Positions 17,744 to 25,392 of a stretch of 44,176 nt of DNA are shown here, one piece after another. Positions within the stretch are counted from its first letter, which is position 1. Each line of letters begins with the position of its first letter. The DNA is taken from positions 5,150 to 49,325 of the forward strand of contig DHHV01000122.1 in assembly GCA_002403455.1 (NCBI GenBank). The letters run 5' to 3'. The notes beneath the pieces are model-generated. The model was not told the DNA's origin, did no database searches, and was given only the letters and a program-made list of their open reading frames with translations. Position numbers and translations under genes: made by a program. Source of the DNA: Hyphomonadaceae bacterium UBA4763. GTDB taxonomy: Bacteria; Pseudomonadota; Alphaproteobacteria; Caulobacterales; Aquidulcibacteraceae.

Positions 17744-20188
17744 ATGGACGCGGATTTGATCCCCCTGCCGGCGCCCTTTGCCGATTGGTTCGCCAAGCGC
17801 GGATGGCGGCTGAGGGAACATCAGGCCGCCATGCTGGCGGCGGCGCGCGCCGGGGACGATGTGTTGCTGATCGCGCCGACCGGCGCGGGCAAGACCTTGG
17901 CGGGGTTTTTGCCGAGCCTCGTGGAGCTCGCCGACCAGCGCCGCCTGGGCGATGCGCCGCCCGTCCCGGCCTTGCACACGCTGTATATTTCCCCGCTGAA
18001 GGCCCTCGCCGTCGATATCGCCCGCAATTTGCTCATCCCGGTCGAAGAGATGGGCTTAAGGATGCGCATCGAAACCCGCACCGGCGACACCCCGCCCGCC
18101 AAGCGCAGCCGCCAGCGCATCGCCCCGCCCGATCTGTTGCTGACCACGCCAGAGCAGATCGCCGTGATGCTGGCCCAACCTGGCATGGCGCGGTTCTTTG
18201 CCGATCTGCGCGCCATCATTGTGGATGAGGCGCACGCGCTCGCGCCGACCAAACGCGGCGATTTGCTGGCCTTGGGCCTGCAAGCATTGGTCCGCATGGC
18301 CCCGCGAGCGCGCCGCATCGGGCTGTCGGCGACGGTTGCCGATGAGCGCGCGCTTGCGGCCTGGCTGTCGCCAACAGCCAAGATTTTGCGCGGCGCGCCG
18401 GGCCCGCCGCCCAATGTCGCCATTCTGGACAGCGCCGCGCCGATGCCCTGGGGCGCCCATACCGGGCGCCATGCCATCCCCGAGCTTTACGCCGCGATCA
18501 AGACGGCGCGGACAACGCTCGTCTTCGTCAATACGCGCAGCCAGGCCGAAATCGCTTTTCAGGAATTATGGGCGATCAATGCCGACAATTTGCCGATCGC
18601 GTTGCATCATGGGTCCCTTGACGTTGCGCATCGGCGCCGCGTCGAAAGCCTGATGGCGGCAGGGCAATTGCGGGCGGTGGTCTGCACCTCGACGCTGGAT
18701 CTCGGCATTGACTGGGGCGATGTCGACCTCGTTGTGCAATTGGGCGCGCCAAAAGGCTCTGCGCGATTGCTGCAGCGGATCGGCCGCTCCAATCACACGC
18801 TGGAGCGCCCCTCGCGCGCGCTGCTCGCGCCGACCAATCGCTTTGAAACGCTGGAATGCCGAGCGTCGCTGGAAGCGGCCGAGGCTGGCGCCATTGACGG
18901 ACCGGGGCCCCGGCGCGGCGGACTGGACGTCCTCGCCCAGCATGTCTTGAGCCTTGCCTGCGCTGGCGATCTGACCGAGGACGGCCTGGTCGCCGAGGTC
19001 ATGGCCACCGCGCCTTATGCGGCGCTGACCCGCGCCGATATCGAGCGCGTGCTCGATTTTGCCGCGACCGGCGGCTATGCCCTGCGGGCCTATGAGCGCT
19101 TGCGCAAAGTCGTGCGCGGCCGCGACGGCCGCTTGCGCATTCGCGATTCCAATACCGCCCAGCGCCACCGGATGAATATCGGCACGATCATCGAAGCGCC
19201 GATGTTGCGGGTGCGCCTGGCGCATCCCGGCGGGCGCGGCGGCAAGACGCTTGGCGAAATCGAAGAGGATTTTATCGCTGGGCTCGGGCCGCGCGACACG
19301 TTTTTGTTCGCTGGCGAGGTGCTGCGTTATGTCGGCCTGCAAGGCGTCGACGTGCTGGTCGAACGCGCCGCAGGCGCTGAGCCGAAAGTGCCGGCCTATG
19401 CCGGCGGACGTTTTCCGATGACAACGTATTTGGCTGACAGGGTGCGCCGCATGATCGCCGACCAAGGGTCTTGGGCGTTTTTGCCGGAACAGGTGCGCGA
19501 ATGGCTGGAATTGCAGCGGGCGCGCTCGGCGATCCCGGACCCAGGCCGGCTGCTGATCGAGACATTCCCGCGCGGACTCCGGCATTTCCTGGTCGCCTAT
19601 CCGTTCGAGGGGCGGCTCGCCCACCAAACTTTAGGGATGTTGTTGACGCGGCGCTTGGAGCGCTGGGGGCTGAAACCTCTGGGCTTTGTCGCCAATGATT
19701 ATGCGCTGGGCATTTGGGGGATCGAGTCGATGGCCGACGTCGATTTGGCCGCCTTGTTTCACGAGGACATGCTGGGCGATGATCTCGAAGAATGGCTGCA
19801 GGAAAGCGCGCTGATGAAGCGGGCCTTTGCTCAATGCGCGGTGATCTCCGGCCTGATCGAGCGCCGCCAGCCCGGCGCCGAGAAAAACGGGCGGCAAGTG
19901 ACGTTTTCCACCGATCTGGTCTATGACGTCTTGCGCAAACACGCGCCGGACCATTTGCTGTTGCAGGCCGCACGGGCCGACGCCGGCGAGGGCTTACTGG
20001 ACATTCAGCGGCTGGGCGCCGGGCTCAAACGGATCAATGGGGCGATTTTGCACCAAGCTTTGCGCCGCGTATCGCCCTTCGCCGTGCCGGTGCTGTCCGA
20101 GGTCGGCAAATCCCCGGTCTATGGATCGGGCCAGGACGCCGTGATAGACGCCGCCGCCGCCGCATTGGCGGCGGAAGCGATGGGATGA
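17744..20188 (+). CDS. Ligase-associated DEXH-box helicase (Lhr-like)
   Basis: Superfamily 2 DNA helicase of the Lhr type found in bacterial DNA-repair clusters with an ATP-dependent ligase. Motif I APTGAGKTL, motif Ia YISPLKALAVD, motif Ib LLTTPEQ, DEAH in IIVDEAHALAP, motif III GLSATVAD, motif IV LVFVNTRSQAE, motif V TSTLDLGIDWGDVDLVV and motif VI LLQRIGRSNH are all present in the first ~370 residues. The remainder is the Lhr winged-helix/beta-barrel core. ATG 17744 gives 814 residues and the standard N-terminus; a GTG at 17687 would add 19 unlike residues. The usual ligase, metallo-beta-lactamase-type exonuclease and phosphoesterase genes are not adjacent. Confidence 0.92.
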   Translation: MDADLIPLPAPFADWFAKRGWRLREHQAAMLAAARAGDDVLLIAPTGAGKTLAGFLPSLVELADQRRLGDAPPVPALHTLYISPLKALAVDIARNLLIPVEEMGLRMRIETRTGDTPPAKRSRQRIAPPDLLLTTPEQIAVMLAQPGMARFFADLRAIIVDEAHALAPTKRGDLLALGLQALVRMAPRARRIGLSATVADERALAAWLSPTAKILRGAPGPPPNVAILDSAAPMPWGAHTGRHAIPELYAAIKTARTTLVFVNTRSQAEIAFQELWAINADNLPIALHHGSLDVAHRRRVESLMAAGQLRAVVCTSTLDLGIDWGDVDLVVQLGAPKGSARLLQRIGRSNHTLERPSRALLAPTNRFETLECRASLEAAEAGAIDGPGPRRGGLDVLAQHVLSLACAGDLTEDGLVAEVMATAPYAALTRADIERVLDFAATGGYALRAYERLRKVVRGRDGRLRIRDSNTAQRHRMNIGTIIEAPMLRVRLAHPGGRGGKTLGEIEEDFIAGLGPRDTFLFAGEVLRYVGLQGVDVLVERAAGAEPKVPAYAGGRFPMTTYLADRVRRMIADQGSWAFLPEQVREWLELQRARSAIPDPGRLLIETFPRGLRHFLVAYPFEGRLAHQTLGMLLTRRLERWGLKPLGFVANDYALGIWGIESMADVDLAALFHEDMLGDDLEEWLQESALMKRAFAQCAVISGLIERRQPGAEKNGRQVTFSTDLVYDVLRKHAPDHLLLQAARADAGEGLLDIQRLGAGLKRINGAILHQALRRVSPFAVPVLSEVGKSPVYGSGQDAVIDAAAAALAAEAMG

Positions 20189-20207
20189 GTTTCCGAGCGA
20201 TCTTGCC

Positions 20208-20729
20208 TCAAGTGACCTCATCGTAACGCGTAAAGTAAGCATAATCGATTTTTTGCAAATTCTCAATGGTGTCTGGATTGTCGCGCTGCAACACCTCAAT
20301 AACAGAATCAAAATCGTGGATCGCGCAAGAATCTTCCCTGTTATTATTGTCAAGGTTTTGGTCGCGCGCTTCGGGGCATTCTGCAAACGCCAACCAAAAG
20401 CCCTCCGACGTCAGGCCGATAAAACCGAAAGAATATGTGCGGTCATTGGGAACGACGTCATCAATTGTGTATTGGAACCCATAAATATTGCGATTGCCAG
20501 ATTGAAAATCAAAAAAACGGATTTCGTCTTCATTGACAGTGAAATTTTTACCACTTTGTCCAGCAGCATTGACGTTGGTGATCCGCGTCTCCAAGACGAG
20601 CCGCGCTTCGTTGCCGACGATTTCGGAGAGGGCAAGCGCCTTATCGGTCGGAACGAGCGAGCGATCGCTGATGTAACATCCGCTCAATCCGATCATTGCC
20701 GCCAAAGCAATAAAAATACGCTTGAACAT
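20208..20729 (-). CDS. Predicted lipoprotein of unknown function
   Basis: A 173-residue protein with a lipoprotein signal peptide: basic FKR, hydrophobic core and the lipobox L-S-G-C with the acylated Cys18. The mature part is acidic and rich in Asp/Asn (DQNLDNNNRED), with no domain I recognise. The start at 20729 is well supported by GAGGAGG 9 bases upstream. It converges with the helicase gene, whose stop is 19 bases away. Base composition is less GC-rich than the neighbouring genes, which may indicate relaxed selection or acquisition. Confidence 0.82.
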   Translation of the reverse strand: MFKRIFIALAAMIGLSGCYISDRSLVPTDKALALSEIVGNEARLVLETRITNVNAAGQSGKNFTVNEDEIRFFDFQSGNRNIYGFQYTIDDVVPNDRTYSFGFIGLTSEGFWLAFAECPEARDQNLDNNNREDSCAIHDFDSVIEVLQRDNPDTIENLQKIDYAYFTRYDEVT

Positions 20730-20879
20730 GATTATTGCCTCCTCTTGTTTGAACGATTGGGATCATTTCATTTTGGCTTAATTGCGGCGGTTGCATAACG
20801 TCTGCCGCCTCTTGCCTTCGTTCTGGTTTGGCGCCAGACCGCGCCCACCTAATTTTTATCAACGCGGAGGAATTTGGCC

Positions 20880-21785
20880 ATGGGCACGTTGCGATTTGAC
20901 GGACAGACCGTGATCGTCACCGGCGCGGGCGGCGGCCTTGGCCGGGCGCATGCGTTGGAATTTGCGCGACGCGGGGCGAATGTCGTTGTCAACGATCTCG
21001 GCGGCGCGGTCGACGGCTCGGGCGGCTCGTCCGAGGCGGCCAAGAAAGTCGTCGCCGAAATCGAAACGCTGGGCGGCAAAGCCATCGCCAATGGCGCCTC
21101 GGTCACCGATGACGCCGGCGTTGCCGGCATGGTCCGTCAAGCCATCGACGCCTTTGGGCGGATCGACGTCCTGATCAACAATGCTGGCGTCCTGCGCGAC
21201 AAGAGCTTTTCGAAAATGGAGCTCCCCGATTTCGACTTTGTGCTCGACGTCCATTTGATGGGGTCGGTGAAATGCACCAAAGCGGTCTGGCAGATCATGC
21301 GCGACCAGGGCTATGGCCGCATCGTCATGACGACGTCCTCCTCGGGGCTCTATGGCAATTTTGGCCAGAGCAATTACGGCGCGGCCAAGCTGGCGCTGGT
21401 CGGCTTTATGAACACGCTGAAGCTGGAAGGCCAAAAAGACGATATTCGGGTCAACGCCATTTCGCCGGTCGCGGCGACGCGCATGACCGAAAATCTGATG
21501 CCGGAACCCATGCTAGAGGCGCTGAAGCCTGAATATGTGACGCCGGGGGTGATTTACCTCGCCAGCCAGGATGCGCCGACCGGCGTGGTGCTGACGGCAG
21601 GGGCGGGCGTGTTCGCCGTGGCGAAAATTCACGAGACCGAGGGGCTATATCTCGCCCGCGACGGCGTTTCGGCTGAAGAAGTCCGCGACAATTGGGCGAA
21701 GATTAGCGACCCGGCCGGTCAAGTTGCCTATTTCGCCGGATCCGAACAAACGCAAAAATTCATGCGATTGGCGTTTCAAGGCTGA
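20880..21785 (+). CDS. Short-chain dehydrogenase, MFE-2/17-beta-HSD4-like
   Basis: NAD(P)-dependent oxidoreductase of the SDR superfamily. It has the Rossmann glycine motif T-G-A-G-G-G-L-G (residues 14-21), NNAG (100-103), an active-site serine in TTSSSGLYG and Tyr166/Lys170 in NYGAAK. The opening LRFDGQTVIVTGAGGGLGRAH and the VNDLGGAVDGSGGSS segment match the (3R)-hydroxyacyl-CoA dehydrogenase domain of peroxisomal multifunctional enzyme 2. A role in beta-oxidation-like or steroid-side-chain chemistry is therefore likely, but the substrate is not determined. ATG 20880 has GGAGG 9 bases upstream; the TTG at 20874 is too close to it. Confidence 0.92.
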   Translation: MGTLRFDGQTVIVTGAGGGLGRAHALEFARRGANVVVNDLGGAVDGSGGSSEAAKKVVAEIETLGGKAIANGASVTDDAGVAGMVRQAIDAFGRIDVLINNAGVLRDKSFSKMELPDFDFVLDVHLMGSVKCTKAVWQIMRDQGYGRIVMTTSSSGLYGNFGQSNYGAAKLALVGFMNTLKLEGQKDDIRVNAISPVAATRMTENLMPEPMLEALKPEYVTPGVIYLASQDAPTGVVLTAGAGVFAVAKIHETEGLYLARDGVSAEEVRDNWAKISDPAGQVAYFAGSEQTQKFMRLAFQG

Positions 21786-21820
21786 CCGAAAGCGCCCCCG
21801 TTTCGACAGCTCAAATTACG

Positions 21821-21850
21821 AAAAAACGGCCGCCCAAATAGGACGGCCGT
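21821..21850 (-). terminator. Intrinsic terminator after the CC0125-type lipoprotein gene
   Basis: On the minus strand a stem (21841-21850 with 21826-21835, ten positions with one mismatch) is followed by a run of T's (21821-21826 read on the minus strand). It lies about 30 bases beyond the lipoprotein stop at 21880. On the plus strand no U-tract follows, so it serves mainly the minus-strand gene. Confidence 0.75.
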
Positions 21851-21879
21851 AAACATATTAGCGTTGAACTTGGAAATGC

Positions 21880-22485
21880 TCAGGTTTGCTGACCGCGATA
21901 GCGCAATGCCGGCGAGCTTGGCGGGATAACGCCTTTCGGCCGGACAATCGTCGGGCCAAGATTGATCAACACCTGCCGCGCATCAAAGGCCAATCGATCA
22001 TCCGGCTTTTCGCCCTTGCCCATGATTACTTCGGCGAAGGATTCAAATTTCTTGATCTCGCGGATATCGATATCGTTGAAGAAGCCGCCGCCGGCCCCGA
22101 CAAAGCCGAAGCCGGGGTGAAAGAACCGCGTTCCGAAGCCAAAGCGCGATCCGCCGAACCCGCCAAATCCGCCAAAACCACCGGCAAAACCGGCGCTTGA
22201 CCCGAAATCGCGGAAGCGACGCTCGGTCTCGGTGTCGCGATCGGAAATCAAGAAATAATCGAACCCGCGCTCGACTGTCAGTTCGGCGGCGCGATAAAGC
22301 ATATAGGTCTCGACTTCGTCCCGCTCGGTCAAAGAATTGCCCTGAAAGCTGACGCGATAGCGATTATCTTCGATCGCGACTTCTTTGTACCCAGGCGCAT
22401 TGCGTTTCAGTGCGGGCTGATAGGGCGTCGCCGTGCTGCAGGCCGCCAAAGCGGCGACGCTGAGAATGACAAGAGGTAAACGCAT
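21880..22485 (-). CDS. CC0125/CC1285 family lipoprotein
   Basis: Envelope lipoprotein of a family named after two Caulobacter genes; function unknown. The 201-residue product has a signal peptide ending in the lipobox L-A-A-C (Cys16). The conserved mature segment is D-N-R-Y-R-V-S-F-Q-G-N-S-L-T, then VETYMLYRAAELTVERGFDYF. A central low-complexity Gly/Phe stretch (GGFGGFGGFGG, about residues 103-125) follows. The start at 22485 is supported by GGGAGAG about 5 bases upstream. An open frame continues to 22704, but lacks a signal sequence. An intrinsic terminator follows the stop. Confidence 0.9.
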   Translation of the reverse strand: MRLPLVILSVAALAACSTATPYQPALKRNAPGYKEVAIEDNRYRVSFQGNSLTERDEVETYMLYRAAELTVERGFDYFLISDRDTETERRFRDFGSSAGFAGGFGGFGGFGGSRFGFGTRFFHPGFGFVGAGGGFFNDIDIREIKKFESFAEVIMGKGEKPDDRLAFDARQVLINLGPTIVRPKGVIPPSSPALRYRGQQT

Positions 22486-22606
22486 GCGGCTCTCCCGGAA
22501 AGTTCGCTCGATCCTTGTCAAGCGATATAATACATCCAAGCGGTCACAAAAATAGGCGGTCGGACGATTTGACCGTTCTGCGGCCTTTTGTAACTTAGGC
22601 GTGAAA

Positions 22607-23656
22607 TCAGGTCGTGCGCGCCTCGGCCCCAATTGCGTCGGTGATGCTGTTGAGACCGTCTTTCGCAAGACAGGCATCCACCTCGCCGACCAGACGGCGG
22701 ACAATGCCTGGCCCCTGATAAATCATCGCGGTGTAAAGCTGTATTGCGCGCGCGCCGGCTTTGATCTTGGCGTAGGCCTGCGCGCCGGTCGCCACACCGC
22801 CAACACCGATCAACGGCAATCTATGGCCCAAAAGCATAAAAAAGCGCCGCAGAACCTCGGTCGACCGAGCAAATAACGGCGCGCCGGACAGCCCGCCGCT
22901 TTCGGCGCGATGGGCGCCGCGCAAATCGGCCGGACGCGCGATCGTCGTGTTCGACACAATCAGCCCATCGAGCGAAAAGGCGAGCGCCGTCTCGGCAATC
23001 GCCGCGATCGCATCCTCATCGAGGTCCGGCGCGACTTTCAGGAAAATCGGCCGCGCGGCCCCGCGCGACGCCAAGCTTTGCCGCGTCGCCATGATGGCCG
23101 CCAGCAATTCCTCCAACGCGCCGCGATCTTGCAGTCCGCGCAGGCCCGGTGTGTTGGGCGAAGAAATATTCACCGTCACGTAGGCGCAATGGGGCCATAC
23201 CGCCGCAAGGCCGCGCTCATAATCGGCAATTCGATTGGCGCTGTCTTTATTGGCGCCGATATTGGCCCCAACAATGCCGCCACGTTGAGCGCGCGCGGCC
23301 AAACGGCGCACAAAGAGCGCCAGCCCGTCATTGTTAAAGCCGAGCCGATTGATGACCGCCCGGTCCTCCGGCAATCGAAACACGCGCGGCGTCGGATTTC
23401 CCGCTTGCGGCAGCGGCGTCACGGTGCCGCATTCGACAAAGCCAAATCCGAGTCCCAGCATGGCGTCGGGAACCTCGGCGTTCTTGTCGAACCCGGCCGC
23501 AAGACCGATCGGATGGGGCAATGAAAGCCCGGCAAGCTCAACGTTCAGGCGCGGATGCGGCGCCGTGGGACCAAGCAAAGGCGTCGCCTTCAACGCGGCG
23601 ATCGCGGCGCGATGGGCGGTTTCGGGCGGCAATTGCCGCAAAAGGAGCGGGATCAT
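22607..23656 (-). CDS. pyrD: Dihydroorotate dehydrogenase (quinone), class 2
   Basis: Membrane-associated FMN enzyme oxidising dihydroorotate to orotate with quinone as acceptor, fourth step of pyrimidine synthesis. The 349-residue product carries the class 2 N-terminal helices (LLRQLPPETAHRAAIAALK), PIGLAAGFDKNAEV, the FVECGTVTPLPQAGNPTPRVFRL block with the FMN contacts, INRLGFNNDG, VNISSPNTPGLR (catalytic Ser region), VSNTT and GVGGVATGAQAYAKI. Its ATG overlaps the preceding DUF952 stop by 4 bases, so the two are coupled. Confidence 0.97.
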   Translation of the reverse strand: MIPLLLRQLPPETAHRAAIAALKATPLLGPTAPHPRLNVELAGLSLPHPIGLAAGFDKNAEVPDAMLGLGFGFVECGTVTPLPQAGNPTPRVFRLPEDRAVINRLGFNNDGLALFVRRLAARAQRGGIVGANIGANKDSANRIADYERGLAAVWPHCAYVTVNISSPNTPGLRGLQDRGALEELLAAIMATRQSLASRGAARPIFLKVAPDLDEDAIAAIAETALAFSLDGLIVSNTTIARPADLRGAHRAESGGLSGAPLFARSTEVLRRFFMLLGHRLPLIGVGGVATGAQAYAKIKAGARAIQLYTAMIYQGPGIVRRLVGEVDACLAKDGLNSITDAIGAEARTT

Positions 23657-24030
23657 TCCCTCAGATCTCCCGCAGATCCGGTGCGAAATGGCGTTGGCAA
23701 TTCATGCCGGCCGTTGGCGCGTTCAACAACGATCCAGCGCGACCGCGCTTTGTTCATCGGCAATGGCGCATAGAGATGGGGAAATTCCTCGCCCGTTTTA
23801 TTGGCCTCCCAGCGCAAATCCGCGCCGAGATCGGCGGGCCGAAACGCAATCACGCATAAATCACCGCGCCCGATGAAATAGCGTTCGATGACGCCAGCGA
23901 CCTGATCGCGCCCCGACAAATGGATGAAGCCGTCGCGACGATCATGGGCGCTTCCGGCATAATCGCCTTCTGCTGCGGCCGCCGCCAATTCCACGGCGTC
24001 CAGCACTTTATAGACAAATTCCGTCGGCAT
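23653..24030 (-). CDS. DUF952 family protein
   Basis: Small cytoplasmic protein (125 residues) of the DUF952 family, function unknown, structurally thought to relate to glutathione S-transferase-like or ADP-ribosyltransferase-like folds in some annotations (not certain). Family motifs are the N-terminal V-Y-K-V-L, the central DGFIHLSGRDQVAGV, and E-F-P-H-L-Y-A-P-L-P near residue 85. A GAGGGA ribosome site precedes ATG 24030. It is the first gene of a two-gene operon with pyrD, a common alphaproteobacterial arrangement, and is transcribed divergently from the S24 regulator. Confidence 0.9.
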   Translation of the reverse strand: MPTEFVYKVLDAVELAAAAAEGDYAGSAHDRRDGFIHLSGRDQVAGVIERYFIGRGDLCVIAFRPADLGADLRWEANKTGEEFPHLYAPLPMNKARSRWIVVERANGRHELPTPFRTGSAGDLRE

Positions 24031-24077
24031 TTTTCCCTCAAAAATTCATCATTAACAGACAAAAGTCATCAACAAGG

Positions 24078-24105
24078 TTGATTGTCCTATTATACGGCGT
24101 ATAAT
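24078..24105 (+). promoter_or_regulatory. Promoter of the S24 regulator gene with overlapping palindromic operator
   Basis: On the plus strand TTGATT (24078-24083) and a perfect TATAAT (24100-24105) are 16 bases apart. The palindrome ATTATAC-GGC-GTATAAT (24089-24105) contains that -10 box and, on the opposite strand, a second perfect TATAAT facing the DUF952-pyrD operon. The layout suggests two back-to-back promoters controlled through one site, with the adjacent HTH regulator as the obvious candidate ligand. The minus-strand -35 is weak. Confidence 0.65.
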
Positions 24106-24176
24106 CCGATACGGAAACGCTCTTTGCGCCCCCGCAAAGACGATCGCCGCCGCAGCAGAAAGGCACGGTCTGGCAT

Positions 24177-24812
24177 ATGAGCGCCTACGCGCATAGCCGC
24201 ATTTGGGCGGCGATCGATGCGATTGCCGAGCGCCACGGGCTGTCCCCGTCTGGGCTGGCGCGCCGGGCCGGCCTCGACCCGACGGCGTTTAATCGCTCCA
24301 AGCGGGTCAGCGCGCAAGGCGACCGCCTGCGTTGGCCATCGTCGGAAAGCCTGGCGCGCGCATTGGAAGCGGTTGGCGAAGATTGGGCGAGCTTCGCCAT
24401 GCTGACCGGGACCGGGCGCGGCCAAAGCCGGGTCGTGCCGCTGCTTGGCCTTGCCAAGGCCGGCCAGGGCGGATTTTTCGACGCGGACGGCTTTCCGATC
24501 GCGGGGGAAGCCTGGGACGCGGTGCGCTTTCCCAATGTCGGCGAGGATGTCTATGCGCTCGAGATCACCGGCGATTCGATGGAGCCGGTCTACCGCGCCG
24601 GCGACCGCATCATTGTGCAGCCGGGCGCCGATGTGCGCGCCGGCGATCGCGTCGTTGTGCGGACCTTGGCGGGCGAGGTGATGGCCAAAAGCTTGCGCCG
24701 CCTCAGCGACAAACGCGTTGAGCTGGTTTCGTTCAATCCGACTTATCCAGACATTCAACTCGACCGCAGTCAGATTGCCTGGATCGCGCGCATTTTGTGG
24801 GCAACCCAATAA
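24177..24812 (+). CDS. HTH regulator with S24 (LexA-like) self-cleavage domain
   Basis: Phage-repressor-like transcription factor of 211 residues. An N-terminal helix-turn-helix (about 8-43, SPSGLARRAGLDPTAFNRSKR) is followed by a linker and an S24 peptidase domain. The candidate cleavage bond is Ala95-Gly96 in LAKAGQGG. The catalytic dyad is Ser134 in GDSMEPVYRAGD and Lys171 in GEVMAKSLRR. Chromosomal homologues are widespread in alphaproteobacteria; targets are mostly unknown. No other phage genes are near, so this looks like a resident regulator. The palindrome in its own promoter suggests autorepression and control of DUF952-pyrD. Confidence 0.9.
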   Translation: MSAYAHSRIWAAIDAIAERHGLSPSGLARRAGLDPTAFNRSKRVSAQGDRLRWPSSESLARALEAVGEDWASFAMLTGTGRGQSRVVPLLGLAKAGQGGFFDADGFPIAGEAWDAVRFPNVGEDVYALEITGDSMEPVYRAGDRIIVQPGADVRAGDRVVVRTLAGEVMAKSLRRLSDKRVELVSFNPTYPDIQLDRSQIAWIARILWATQ

Positions 24813-25392
24813 GTCTAAATAAATGATGCAAACGACACGATTTATGCAGCCACAATTGAGTAGAATCAACATGCAAGTAGTTTAGTGTTGAACGAAATTT
24901 ATGATGTAAATGCGAAGGCCACAAATTTATTAAATGGATGTAAAAAATCGATTTATGTAGCGATTTCTGTTTAACAAAAATAATTAATAGCATTCATCGC
25001 AATTATTGGTAATAAGAGGCGAAACAAATGTTTTCGAATAAAATGCATAAAAGCGATTATATATAACACACTTTTACTGGCTTTTATTGTATTGAAGATG
25101 ATCTGACTTACATTTTTATATATAGATAGATCGAGGTCAATTTGATTGATTTTTAGACATATCGGGCCCGAATGCGATGACTTTGCTGGCGCATCAACGT
25201 AAATCACTTGAAAACAATCGTCCCCCCCCTTTACGCCGTTTGAGCCGACCTCAAACAACCAACTCATACACAGGTGTCCAAAAGTTCCTGGCGTAAAAGC
25301 TGACGGGCTAATGGCGAAACATGTGTTGACAGCCATTGAGAGCTGTTAAACCATTTTGTTTGTCGATATGACGCGAGGAATTGGAGGCGGAC
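24813..25392. other. AT-rich non-coding island
   Basis: About 580 bases without a credible gene. From about 24815 to 25160 the DNA is far more AT-rich than its surroundings. CGATTTATGCAGC (24838-24850) recurs with one change as CGATTTATGTAGC (24949-24961). A possible 121-codon frame on the minus strand (24971-25336) has no ribosome site or recognisable similarity and I do not call it. The right part (25200-25392) returns to normal composition and should hold the promoter of the tricorn-like gene; TTGACA at 25326-25331 is a candidate -35 without a good -10. Confidence 0.6.

Noticed and set aside
24177..24812. Prophage repressor marking a prophage
   Set aside because: No integrase, structural or lysis genes nearby; neighbouring genes are core metabolism, so a resident chromosomal regulator is more likely.
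24971..25336. Minus-strand 121-codon frame in the AT-rich island
   Set aside because: No ribosome site, no similarity I recognise, mixed composition along its length and no partner genes; more likely chance or relic.
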